DNA of 64,000 nucleotides, taken from positions 3,910,001 through 3,974,000 of the forward strand of contig NZ_CP050948.1 of assembly GCF_019443745.1 (NCBI RefSeq), given 5' to 3'. This stretch comes from Iamia sp. SCSIO 61187. Lineage in GTDB: Bacteria > Actinomycetota > Acidimicrobiia > Acidimicrobiales > Iamiaceae. The notes beneath the pieces were generated by a model. It was given only the letters and a program-made list of their open reading frames with translations. It did no database searches and had not been told where the DNA came from. Made by a program: the position numbers and the translations under genes. Shown one piece after another: positions 51,933-60,126 of this stretch (position 1 is its first letter; every line of letters starts with the position of its first letter).

Positions 51933-52368
51933 CCGGCCGACCTCCGACGGCAGCGACGTCCCGGCCCCCGTCGACCCGGTTGCGTTCGAACGGCTCCAGA
52001 GAGAGGTGACCGGCCTCCGCCTCCAGATCGCGGACGAGGTGCGAACGGGACGGCTCGTCGTCGTGGACGAGGCGGGCATCGCTCGTGTGCGCGTCACCGC
52101 CGAGTCCGGTGGGGACTGCCGACTCGTCCTGCTCGACGAGGACGGGTTCGAGCGCATCAGCCTGATGGGGCTGGACCACGTCGGAGCGATCGAGGTCGCT
52201 GCCCGGTCACGCAGCGGCAAGCCGAGCCGGGCGGAGGTCGTCGCCCACGATCCCGCCGACGCCGACGGGTGCGTGGTTGGTCTGTACCTGTTCGACCGGG
52301 GCAACGAGGTAGCGGGGTTTCACGTCTTCGAGGAGCGCCAGGCCGATGTCTGGACCGAGCCCTCGTAG
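51925..52368 (+). CDS. Hypothetical beta-rich protein of the mobile module
   Basis: A 147-residue soluble, acidic protein from ATG 51925. The short coiled segment AFERLQREVTGLRLQIADEV leads into a run of beta strands (GRLVVVDEAGIARVRV, CRLVLLDEDGFERISL) that look like a repeated D.DG blade-type motif. No family is recognised. It is co-directional with the XRE gene and two further unknown genes. Confidence 0.65.
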   Translation: MCDRPTSDGSDVPAPVDPVAFERLQREVTGLRLQIADEVRTGRLVVVDEAGIARVRVTAESGGDCRLVLLDEDGFERISLMGLDHVGAIEVAARSRSGKPSRAEVVAHDPADADGCVVGLYLFDRGNEVAGFHVFEERQADVWTEPS

Positions 52369-52522
52369 GCGGTGTTCGCCAGCGGCCTCCCGTCCAGGTG
52401 CAGCCACCGGGCGGGGGATCGCCGGCACACGGATCAGGGCTATCTCCACGTCGCCGGACGCGTCGCCTCCCGGGCCGCCGTGGCGGGTCGAGGTCGTCCT
52501 GTTGGCTCAGCCGTTCCGTTGC

Positions 52523-52699
52523 ATGGCGAGCGGCCAGCCCGGGTACCACCTAGCCCTGAGGCTGACACCGACAGCACTGGGTCCCTTCAGTCGCCCGATC
52601 CTGCTCGACCCAGGCGCCGTCTATGGCCTCATCGAGTCGGCGATGACGGTTCTCGAAGCCGGGATCGACTTCGTGACCGAGGAGGACGAGGAGTGGTGA
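52523..52699 (+). CDS. 58-residue hypothetical protein
   Basis: From ATG 52523 the frame encodes MASGQPGYHLALRLTPTALG and a C-terminus of alternating hydrophobic residues and an acidic tail (EEDEEW). The stop overlaps the GTG start of the next gene, which supports it being real. The frame is open further upstream, so the start is uncertain. No family is recognised. Confidence 0.5.
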   Translation: MASGQPGYHLALRLTPTALGPFSRPILLDPGAVYGLIESAMTVLEAGIDFVTEEDEEW

Positions 52700-53169
52700 C
52701 CGACCCAGGCGCTCATCCCTGGCCACAGCCGACCGCCGAAGGCGCGCACGCGACCTTCCACGTCGCGGGTTGGCGGTACATGGGGGCCGAGGTCGCCTAT
52801 GAGCGGACCATGGTCGTGGGTGGTCGCCCGCTCCTGTTCGCCGCGCTGGCAGGAGCAAGCGCTCTGAGCAATCGGCGGCGACGGGAGGAGGCAGCTCGAC
52901 TTGCCGCCCCTCGATGGCGGCCACTCGGAGACGTCACCGTCGTGGTTGCAGAAGACCGCCTCCTGGTTCTGCACGAAGGCGTTTGGGCGTCGGTGTGGCT
53001 CGACGCGATCAATGCAGTGCATAGCCCCCACGACAGCACCGTGACGTTGCTCTTCGTCGACGACCCTCCCTACGCCTTCTCGGGTGCCTGGGCAGGGCAT
53101 CTGGCGTCCGCGCTCGACCGGGCCCTGGCCGACCGGCACCACGAGGGCAGGGCGACCGTCGACGCCTAG
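52696..53169 (+). CDS. Hypothetical protein with PH-like C-terminal half
   Basis: A 157-residue protein from GTG 52696. The middle (RRRREEAARLAAPRWRPLG) is basic. The C-terminal half (VTVVVAEDRLLVLHEGVWAS, then TVTLLFVDDPPYAFSG and GHLASALDRALADRHH) has strand-strand-helix spacing reminiscent of PH-like or short DUF domains. No firm family. It ends the rightward unknown cluster beside the conjugation genes. Confidence 0.6.
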   Translation: MTDPGAHPWPQPTAEGAHATFHVAGWRYMGAEVAYERTMVVGGRPLLFAALAGASALSNRRRREEAARLAAPRWRPLGDVTVVVAEDRLLVLHEGVWASVWLDAINAVHSPHDSTVTLLFVDDPPYAFSGAWAGHLASALDRALADRHHEGRATVDA

Positions 53170-53211
53170 CTGCGGGACACAGGATCGGGTCGGCGTCGCG
53201 AGAGCCGCGCG

Positions 53212-53454
53212 CTAGTGCGTGGCAGCCCCGTAGTGCGGATCAGTCGGGTCCCCGCCGAGCTTGGCGGCTGCGGCGTCGCATGTAGCCCTCATGTCGGCGA
53301 TGTGGCGACGGTCGTCGTCGTCCTCGGCGGTGTCCTCGAGGTTCCGGACCTGGTCGTCCCTCCAGAAGGAGAGGGCCGCCAGGACGTACCGGCGCTCGCC
53401 CTCGGTGAGATCGTCCACGGAGTCAACCGGGCCGACGGGGCGAGTCGTGGCCAC
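53212..53454 (-). CDS. Small acidic hypothetical protein
   Basis: An 80-residue, mostly helical acidic protein (LTEGERRYVLAALSFWRDDQ, then EDDDDRRHIADMRATCDAAA). It overlaps the DUF2188 gene by 32 bases and is the last gene of the leftward module. Function is unknown. Confidence 0.6.
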   Translation of the reverse strand: MATTRPVGPVDSVDDLTEGERRYVLAALSFWRDDQVRNLEDTAEDDDDRRHIADMRATCDAAAAKLGGDPTDPHYGAATH

Positions 53455-53662
53455 CGTGAGAGTCGCGCCGCTGGATCTTGCCGTCGCGTCCCTTCACCAC
53501 GAGCTCGGCGCCCTCCCGTCTTGCCTGGGCTCGGCCCCTGGCCTCGGCATCGGCCTTGCGATCCATCACCCGTGAGGCCTTCTGGGTGCCGTCCTTCTGG
53601 ACCGCCCATCGCCCGTCCGGTCTCGGCTCGATCGAGATGTGCGGAATCTTCCTCTTCGCCAT
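53423..53662 (-). CDS. DUF2188-domain protein
   Basis: A 79-residue basic protein. HISIEPRPDGRWAVQKDGTQ and KADAEARGRAQARREGAELV, then VKGRDGKIQRRDSHG, match the DUF2188 pattern (WxVxxxG..., A...AxxxA, VHxxDGxI). These small proteins occur on many genomes and mobile elements without known function. ATG 53662 has AGGAGG upstream. Confidence 0.82.
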   Translation of the reverse strand: MAKRKIPHISIEPRPDGRWAVQKDGTQKASRVMDRKADAEARGRAQARREGAELVVKGRDGKIQRRDSHGGHDSPRRPG

Positions 53663-53808
53663 GGCCCCTCCTGGAGTCGCGAGGTGACGCGACCGTACGC
53701 GTCGCTAGAGGCCGCCGCTCGGGGACGACCACGTACGGTTCTGGCGAGACCAGGGAGGGACCCCCATGATCCTCGCCGCCGCCCAAGAGGCAGCAGCCGA
53801 CCCGCCGT

Positions 53809-54861
53809 TCAGCGGCCGAGGCTGCGACCTACAGGCTCCACCCGTCGCGCATCGGCGATCGCCGCCTCCAGCCGCTCGGGCCAGTTGTCTCCCGCCAGCA
53901 AGCACTCGTTGAGGTCGCCGCCGGGAGGGCGCACGTTGAGAGCGGTGCGTTGGTGAGCCGCCAGGAGGGCCCTGAGGTGAGCGGCGCTTCGCTGGCCCTT
54001 GCCCTCCTCGGGGTCGAAAGCCGTCACGAGGGGCGCCGGCAGCCGGGCGAGGGCCAGGGCGTGCGACGCGTCCGGGCATCCGGTCCCGAAGAACGGGATC
54101 GCGACGTACCCCGCGGCTGCGGCGGACAGACCATCGATCGCGCCCTCGGTGATCACGATCTCGTCGTGGAGCCGGCGAGCCGGCTCGTACCGGCACATGC
54201 GCGGGCTCGGTGCGAGGTCGTAGGCCGGGTTGAGGTACCGGGTCCGACCGGGACCGGGACGCATGACCCGGATGTGGGCGTAGATCGGTTGACCATCGAC
54301 GATGGTCGGAAGGACGGCACCGGCGGCTCGTGGCATGCCGTCGGGACGGAACTGACGCCGCGATCCCGTATCGGCCCCGATGTCGTTGACGCGCAGGACG
54401 TCCTCGGGCAGGCCGCGCTCGTCGGTGAGCCACCGAAGGACGGGTGCGCCCGCTGGGGTCCACAGCGTCGCGGCGCACTCCCGTGCGTAACGCGCCAGTC
54501 CTTCCGGATCCCGCTCGCAACGAGGCCGGGGCGGGCGTTGTGCCGGACGAACCACGGCGACGTACGGGCGCTGGCCGGCCCTCGCGGCCAGGTAGTCGAA
54601 TGCGGTTCGGACGCTCCCTCCATGGACGGCGAGCACGAGGTCGATGGCCGTGCCGCCCGTGCCGCAGCCGAAGCACCCCCACCGTTGCTCGCCTCGTCGC
54701 GTCGTGTAGATGCCGAGAGGTGGCGTCCGTCCCGTCTGCGCATGGTTCGGGTTCGGGCACGGCCAGGTCGCCGATCGCTCCGTGCCGTGGTGTGGGCCCA
54801 GCAGCTCGTCGGCGAGCGTCTCGAGCGAGACCGAGGCCAGGAGGGCAGAGCGGTCGTACAC
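53809..54861 (-). CDS. Mobile-element DNA primase (CHC2 zinc finger plus TOPRIM)
   Basis: A 350-residue protein from GTG 54861. The CHC2-type zinc finger reads WPCPNPNHAQTG, then RWGCFGCGTGGTAIDLV. The TOPRIM-like domain has EIVITEGAIDGLSAAAAGYV and PLVTAFDPEEGKGQRSAAHL. The central part (VLRWLTDERGLPEDVLR) resembles DnaG-type primases. It lies three bases after the VirB4-like gene, so it is part of the conjugation operon and may prime the transferred strand. Confidence 0.85.
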   Translation of the reverse strand: MYDRSALLASVSLETLADELLGPHHGTERSATWPCPNPNHAQTGRTPPLGIYTTRRGEQRWGCFGCGTGGTAIDLVLAVHGGSVRTAFDYLAARAGQRPYVAVVRPAQRPPRPRCERDPEGLARYARECAATLWTPAGAPVLRWLTDERGLPEDVLRVNDIGADTGSRRQFRPDGMPRAAGAVLPTIVDGQPIYAHIRVMRPGPGRTRYLNPAYDLAPSPRMCRYEPARRLHDEIVITEGAIDGLSAAAAGYVAIPFFGTGCPDASHALALARLPAPLVTAFDPEEGKGQRSAAHLRALLAAHQRTALNVRPPGGDLNECLLAGDNWPERLEAAIADARRVEPVGRSLGR

Positions 54862-54864
54862 GGC

Positions 54865-56160
54865 TCATGCCGCTTCGGATCGGCCCTGCATCCGGGCATC
54901 GGTGTCGGTGAGACTTGCCTCGCTCGGAGCGAGCAGGTGCTGGACGAGGGCGCTCCGACCACCGATGTGCCAGAGGGCGCGGCCCCGAGCGAGCTGGCCG
55001 ACGACGCGCGTCTCTGGCTCGGTCAGGCCGAAGTGCGTCGCGGCCGCGCTGAGCTGGTCCGGTGCCTGGCGCAGGATGATCGTCGTCGCCGCGTCGGCGA
55101 GGAGGCCGGCGGCGATCTTGGCTGTGCTGGTCCCGTCGTCGGCCTGGGCGGCGAGGTCGGAGGCCCTGTGGGCGACGCACAGGTTGGCGACGCCGTAGGT
55201 CCGGCCGAGCTTGCAGGCGCTCTGGAGGTAGGCCGCGGTGTGGCGGTTGGCCAGGAGCGCCCAGGCCTCGTCGAGCACCTGCATGCGTTGCGGCCCGGGG
55301 CAGGCCATCAGCTGCTGGAGCCAGCCGGCCGCGGCGACCATCACCAGTGGCAGAGCGTCGGAGTCGACGGGGACGCCGGAGAGGTCGAGCACGAGACCCG
55401 GTCCGTCCCAGCGGAGCGGGACGGTCGACGGTCCGTCGAACATGCCCCGCAGCGATCGGGTGAGGAGCTTGTCGAGCGCGTAGGCGACGGCGGACGCGTC
55501 GACCGCAACCTCCTCGCTCGTGCGACGGAGACGGCTCGCCATGTCGGCGGTGGGGGCCGTGAGGAGTCGTGCGACGTCGACGAGGGTCGGCTCCGGACCC
55601 ATCGGCGAATGGCGGAGCTGTTCGACCGCGGCGAAGGTGGCCGCGTCCTCGATCGGGCTCAGCGAGCGTTCGAGGACCGTGGCGACGAGGGCCGTGCACA
55701 TCTCGGCCTGACGGATGGTCTGCTTCGAGGCGGGCTCGTGGTCGGCGGCCGGGCCGGGGGCGAGCGGGTTGATGCGCACCGTGCCGCCTGGGCTGAGGCG
55801 GATGACGGTGAGATCGAGGCGCTCGGCGAGCACGCTGTACTCGCCCTTCGGGTCGACGATCGCGAACCACCGACCGGTGGGCCCGGTTCCGTAGACGGCG
55901 GCCTGGCGCCACAGCATCGTCTTGATGAGGGCCGACTTGCCGTTGCCCGGTTCACCGAGAACCCAGGCGTTCGGGTTCGTGATGTGGCCCTGGGCGTAGG
56001 AGTCGAACGGATCCCAGTAGAACGCGCCGTTGCCGGCCAGGAGGTCGAGGCCGACGTAGGTGCCCCTGTGGCCGAGGCTCGTCTGTACCGAGAACGGGTA
56101 GAGCGAGCAGACGTGGGCGGTGGTGCCGCGGTGCAGCGGGATGCGCAGCGTGGGTCTCAC
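54865..56160 (-). CDS. VirB4/TraB-like conjugation ATPase
   Basis: A 431-residue ATPase from GTG 56160, overlapping the SCO6880-like gene by four bases. Walker A is in WVLGEPGNGKSALIKTMLWR, followed by IVDPKGEY. Walker B and the helicase-like motif are in MQVLDEAWALLANRHTAAY, then VAHRASDLAAQADDG. This is the standard ATP-binding protein of actinobacterial ICE/type IV secretion clusters. Sequence upstream of the start in the same frame is chance coding within the neighbouring gene. Confidence 0.88.
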   Translation of the reverse strand: MRPTLRIPLHRGTTAHVCSLYPFSVQTSLGHRGTYVGLDLLAGNGAFYWDPFDSYAQGHITNPNAWVLGEPGNGKSALIKTMLWRQAAVYGTGPTGRWFAIVDPKGEYSVLAERLDLTVIRLSPGGTVRINPLAPGPAADHEPASKQTIRQAEMCTALVATVLERSLSPIEDAATFAAVEQLRHSPMGPEPTLVDVARLLTAPTADMASRLRRTSEEVAVDASAVAYALDKLLTRSLRGMFDGPSTVPLRWDGPGLVLDLSGVPVDSDALPLVMVAAAGWLQQLMACPGPQRMQVLDEAWALLANRHTAAYLQSACKLGRTYGVANLCVAHRASDLAAQADDGTSTAKIAAGLLADAATTIILRQAPDQLSAAATHFGLTEPETRVVGQLARGRALWHIGGRSALVQHLLAPSEASLTDTDARMQGRSEAA

Positions 56161-57632
56161 GACGCGAAGAGGGTCGAGGGCGCGAGGCCGAGGGGCAGAG
56201 CGGCGGCCCAGGCGATGTCCTGGCGCGCGTCGAGGACCCGGATGTCCATCCCATGCTCTCGGGCCAGCTGCTCGACGATCTCGCCGTGCTCGTCGAGCAG
56301 TTCGAGGCTCGGCGCCGACACGGTGACCAGCCCTGCGTAGGCCACCTCCGGGTAGCCGGCGACGAGCTCCTCCTCGCGGTCGAGGAGGGCCTGGGTGGCC
56401 CGACGGTGTCGTGCATCGACACGCCGCCCCTTCTCCTCCCGGGTCGTCGCGTCCGAGTCCAGCTTGACCAGGTCCCGTTCGATGCGCCGGCGGCTCTGGT
56501 GGGTGGGGACCGGCACGAGGACCACGGTCATGGCGCGCGTGATGCCGCCGGCTGCGAGGAATGGCTCGAGCCAGCTCGGGGCGACAGCGAGGCGCGGCCA
56601 GCTCCCGATCCACCAGGTGCGGTGCCACGCCGAGTCGACACGGACCTCGTGCCATCTGGACTCGACGGCCAAGGGACCAGCGGTCGATGCGACCACGTGC
56701 TGGAGGCGATCGGCCAGTCGCCCGGCCAACGGACCCTGCTTCGTTGCGTGCGGAGCGATGCGAAGGCGAACGAGGCGCTGGAGCGCTCTTGGGTCCAGCG
56801 GCTCCGCGGCCGTGAGGCCGGCTGCGCGCAGCCCGCGCAGCAGCGCCTCCACCGATGTGACCAGTGCTCGTGAGAAGCGATCCTCGGCATCGCCGCCGTG
56901 GCGTCCGAGCCGGTCGCGGGCGACCGTGAGCGTGACGACGACCTCGTGGGAGGTGGTGGCGTCGGCCCCGCGCTGGAGGAGCTCCCGGTAGGACGACTCG
57001 GCCTCGGGGTGAGGCGTGTCCCGGTCGTGGTGGTCCAACCAGGCGGTGTGCTCCTGGAGGCCCGCCGGACGGGCCAGGTCGGACCACGCGAGGTGGGCAA
57101 CGACGCTGCGCTCGACTGCGAACTGTGCCAGGAGGTCGCCCCACCCGGCGAGCAGGCGCGCTTGCTCGATCGCCGGTTGGACCACGAACTCGGGACCGGT
57201 GACCGGGACAGCGACGGTCAGGGTCGAGCGCTGGTGGTCGCGCACAGCCCCGAGGTCGCCGGTGGCCCGCCAGTCGATCGGAACGATCTCGAGCCCGTCC
57301 AGGCATGGCGGGGCCGGCGCGGGGTCGACCGTTGGCCACAGCGGGAGCGCCGCGTGCCAACGTCGCCCACGCCGGCATCCGGCCCATGACCACTCGACGA
57401 GGAGCGGGACCCACTCCCATACGGCGCGACCGCCGATACGACCGAAGGCCACGGCCACGGCGGTCAGGAGCGGGGCCGCCGCCACCGGCACGGGCGCACC
57501 TCCGCTGATGGCGAGGACCGCTCCCAGGATCCCTCCTCCGAGCATCACGCACTGGAGGACGCCCAGGCCCAGGAAGACGCCCGACCGGTCCAACGGTTCG
57601 AGGCGATAGGTGCGGGCCGGCGTCTCAGACAT
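56157..57632 (-). CDS. SCO6880-like conjugation protein
   Basis: A 491-residue protein from ATG 57632 (MSETPARTYRLEPLDRSG). Two N-terminal helices (FLGLGVLQCVMLGGGILGAV and a second) are followed by a large cytoplasmic domain (VTGPEFVVQPAIEQARLLAG, then SWWxxW-like HRTWWIGSWPRLAVAPSWL). It resembles the SCO6880/PrgI-associated proteins that replace the N-terminal part of VirB4 in Gram-positive elements. It overlaps both neighbours. Confidence 0.85.
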   Translation of the reverse strand: MSETPARTYRLEPLDRSGVFLGLGVLQCVMLGGGILGAVLAISGGAPVPVAAAPLLTAVAVAFGRIGGRAVWEWVPLLVEWSWAGCRRGRRWHAALPLWPTVDPAPAPPCLDGLEIVPIDWRATGDLGAVRDHQRSTLTVAVPVTGPEFVVQPAIEQARLLAGWGDLLAQFAVERSVVAHLAWSDLARPAGLQEHTAWLDHHDRDTPHPEAESSYRELLQRGADATTSHEVVVTLTVARDRLGRHGGDAEDRFSRALVTSVEALLRGLRAAGLTAAEPLDPRALQRLVRLRIAPHATKQGPLAGRLADRLQHVVASTAGPLAVESRWHEVRVDSAWHRTWWIGSWPRLAVAPSWLEPFLAAGGITRAMTVVLVPVPTHQSRRRIERDLVKLDSDATTREEKGRRVDARHRRATQALLDREEELVAGYPEVAYAGLVTVSAPSLELLDEHGEIVEQLAREHGMDIRVLDARQDIAWAAALPLGLAPSTLFAS

Positions 57633-59022
57633 CGCCAGCGCCTTCGGGACGTCGCGGGTGGGCCGGGGCCTTCTTCGACACACCACGGGGCACGGGTGAC
57701 CTCGGCGGTGGAGATGACGTCGACGCACCTCCGTCGGCGACGGCCTCGGCGCTTCCCGTACCCGCGGTGGCGCCCTTCCGGGCGGCGCCGACCGCAGCGG
57801 AACCTGCGGCGGCCGCCACGACCGCGGCGGCGCCGATCGGGCCCGCGGCGCCTGCGCCGCCGGCCGCCGCTCCCCCTCCGCCGGCCGCCGATCCCCCTGA
57901 CCCGGATGCCGCTCCCCCACCGGATGCGGCGCCGCCGCCTGCGCCTCCGGGAGCGGACGAAGCGCCCGCCCCGGCGGGGACCGAGCCGCCGCCTCCGAGC
58001 TGGCTGATGCGACCCTTCGACAGCGACCGGGTGGAGCTGGAGAGCAGGAGACCTTGCTGGGCCGCCCGTGCGGGTCCACCCCGGACGCCCTGGGACACCA
58101 CCGCCGCCTCCGTGAGCGGCATCAGCTTCGCGATCAGCAGCGGCGAGAAGGCGGCTACGCCGAAGGCCGCGGCGGCCGTGAGCAGGATGCCGACTGCCTG
58201 GCCCACCGATCCTTGCGGGTCCTCGGCGAAGGCCTCCGGGGTCGGAAGCGCCGTGACCTCGCCACCGGACCCGGCGCCGACGGCCGCCGCCGCAGCGACT
58301 GCCAAGGCCACGGCGATGACGAGCTTCGACAGGATCAAGGCACACAGCAGCTCGAGGAGCTTCCGCGTGGCGCCTCGTGTCGCCGGCCACAGGCGGGCGG
58401 CGAACACCAGCGGCGCCAGGGCGACGACGATGTAGATCAGCGCGGATCGGATGACCAGCTCGGCCATGAGGACCAGGCCCGCACACACCGTCACCAAGCC
58501 GAGGAGGAACACGACGAGGGCGGTCGAGGTCCCGCCCTGGAGTCGTTCCAGCGAAGCGACGACCGCGCCGAACTCGGCGATGTCGTCCTGGAAGGTCGAC
58601 ATCAGGTGGCCCGAGAGTGCGTCGGTCAAGGCGATCAGCGCCTGGGTCACCGTGACGAGGCCGACCATGCCGAGGATCGACACCGGAAGATCCAGAGCGA
58701 TCGCCCGGAGCATCCCGCTGACGTCCGCGCTCAGGATGCCTTGGACGATGGCGGCGAAGAGGAACAGGAGCAGCAGCGCGCCCCCGATGCTCACCGTCGT
58801 TGCGTAGGGACCATCACCAGTGATGAACCAGTCGGCCTGGACGTTCGGGTCTGTGGCATCGATGAAGAAGTTGAAGACCCCTCCGACGACCCAGACCACG
58901 GCGTCGACCACCCAGGCGACCAAGCCTCCGATCACCAGCTCGAAGCCGACCGTGGCTGTGCCCTGGACGAAACCGGACACCTGGTCGATGGCCCAGTCCA
59001 CGGGGTTCCAGAAGGCGATCAC
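57625..59022 (-). CDS. VirB6/TrbL-like conjugation membrane protein
   Basis: A 465-residue membrane protein. About eight helices occupy residues 1-300 (FELVIGGLVAWVVDAVVWVV, ALLLLFLFAAIVQGIL, LIYIVVALAPLVFAARLWPA). A long Gly/Ala/Ser-rich tail (about 320-465) follows, low in complexity and probably disordered. The layout is typical of TrbL/VirB6 channel proteins. It overlaps the SCO6880-like gene by eight bases and the upstream gene by four. Confidence 0.85.
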   Translation of the reverse strand: MIAFWNPVDWAIDQVSGFVQGTATVGFELVIGGLVAWVVDAVVWVVGGVFNFFIDATDPNVQADWFITGDGPYATTVSIGGALLLLFLFAAIVQGILSADVSGMLRAIALDLPVSILGMVGLVTVTQALIALTDALSGHLMSTFQDDIAEFGAVVASLERLQGGTSTALVVFLLGLVTVCAGLVLMAELVIRSALIYIVVALAPLVFAARLWPATRGATRKLLELLCALILSKLVIAVALAVAAAAAVGAGSGGEVTALPTPEAFAEDPQGSVGQAVGILLTAAAAFGVAAFSPLLIAKLMPLTEAAVVSQGVRGGPARAAQQGLLLSSSTRSLSKGRISQLGGGGSVPAGAGASSAPGGAGGGAASGGGAASGSGGSAAGGGGAAAGGAGAAGPIGAAAVVAAAAGSAAVGAARKGATAGTGSAEAVADGGASTSSPPPRSPVPRGVSKKAPAHPRRPEGAGDV

Positions 59023-59732
59023 CGCACCGGCTCCCCGTCCAGGCGAACGAAGCCCTCCAAGGCTTCGTCGAAGGGGATGGCGTCCCAGGGCCGATCACCG
59101 GGACCCACCATGGGCGTCGGCCCTGCGGTGTCCCGGATGTCCTCGAGAGTCCAGTCGCCGCCGCTCCATGCGAGGTCGACGGTGAACGTCCGCCACTCGG
59201 CCTGCGGTGCGGCGACCTCGACCGCCGAGAGGACCGTGACGGCCCAGACCTCGACGGTGGCGTGCTCGTCGGAGTGGTCGAGCACTGACCATGCCAGCGG
59301 TCGCACCAGCCACCAGACGCGCCCGGGCGACTCTCCCAGCTGCTCGCGCGCCTCGCTGACCTCCTCGACGACGCTGGCCACCAGCTCGTCGGCCGAGGAC
59401 GGCGTGGCGATAGCCCGCACCGCCGCTTCGACCTCGTCGTCGCCGAAGTAGAGCCATCGCTGGGACGCCGTGGCGAAGGCGATCGCGGCCGAGACGGCCC
59501 CCGTCTCGTCCCGGGAGTAGCCCACCGGCATGCCGGCCCGTTCCTCGGCGGGGCCCGATGGCACCGCCGAGGTCTGGATCCTCGGCGGTCCGGTCGTCGC
59601 AGTCGGGGCTCGCCGCTCGTTCGAGCCGGTCGTCGCCATCGCGAGGGCCACGAGGATGGCGACCACCACGAGCGCCCCAGCGGCGATCATGAGCCGCCGG
59701 CGTGGCGCCAGGTCGTGAGTCGAGGTGCCCAT
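59019..59732 (-). CDS. Membrane-anchored conjugation accessory protein
   Basis: A 237-residue protein with one N-terminal helix (RLMIAAGALVVVAILVALAMA), a Thr/Pro linker and an extracytoplasmic domain (AIAFATASQRWLYFGDDEVE, WWLVRPLAWSVLDHSDEHAT, WRTFTVDLAWSGGDWTLEDI). The NTF2-like strand-helix pattern resembles TcpC-type type IV secretion proteins, but this is an inference. It overlaps genes on both sides within the operon. Confidence 0.7.
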   Translation of the reverse strand: MGTSTHDLAPRRRLMIAAGALVVVAILVALAMATTGSNERRAPTATTGPPRIQTSAVPSGPAEERAGMPVGYSRDETGAVSAAIAFATASQRWLYFGDDEVEAAVRAIATPSSADELVASVVEEVSEAREQLGESPGRVWWLVRPLAWSVLDHSDEHATVEVWAVTVLSAVEVAAPQAEWRTFTVDLAWSGGDWTLEDIRDTAGPTPMVGPGDRPWDAIPFDEALEGFVRLDGEPVR

Positions 59733-60022
59733 CAGCCCGCCGCCTCGAAGAGGAGGTTGACCGCCGAGGGCGCCAGGCCCGCCAGGATCGCCCCGACGAC
59801 GCCGCCCAGCGCGAAGGACTTGCCCTTGCTCGCCGCCCCGTAGCTACCGCCCTCCCGAGCCAGCCCGTACATGGCTGCCCCGAGGAGGATGGAGCCCAGG
59901 CTCGCCCAGAGGGCGATCATCTGCGCCCAGTCCAGCAGCTGCTGGATCAGGTCAGCGCCTGGAAGTCCCTCGGACGACGCATCGACGTCCACCTGTGCGA
60001 GCAACCCGATGAAGGAGCTCAT
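59732..60022 (-). CDS. VirB2/TrbC-like pilin or small conjugation membrane protein
   Basis: A 96-residue protein from ATG 60022 with GGAGGTG upstream. Two helices (WAQMIALWASLGSILLGAAM and FALGGVVGAILAGLAPSAVN) follow a short N-terminus. The two-helix layout and first position in the operon fit VirB2-type pilins. It overlaps the next gene by one base. Confidence 0.65.
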   Translation of the reverse strand: MSSFIGLLAQVDVDASSEGLPGADLIQQLLDWAQMIALWASLGSILLGAAMYGLAREGGSYGAASKGKSFALGGVVGAILAGLAPSAVNLLFEAAG

Positions 60023-60126
60023 CGGACCACCTCCTTCGCGGTCGAGATGCGCCCCTAGGCCCCACAGCGACCCGGATCGCGACATCGACCGCGGCAGAAA
60101 TCGCCAGCCGGCCGGCCTAGGCCGTC

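Noticed and set aside
53705-55912. Very long Arg/Pro-rich minus-strand frame (735 codons)
   Set aside because: Low-complexity, out of frame with the primase and VirB4-like genes, which carry clear motifs; typical of very high GC DNA.
53950-56340. Plus-strand frame of 796 codons opposite the conjugation genes
   Set aside because: No motif or sensible start; antisense shadow.
56161-57552. Upstream extension of the VirB4-like ATPase
   Set aside because: Open only because of high GC; Arg-rich and overlapping the SCO6880-like gene. GTG 56160 overlaps that gene's stop and precedes the first family-like residues.
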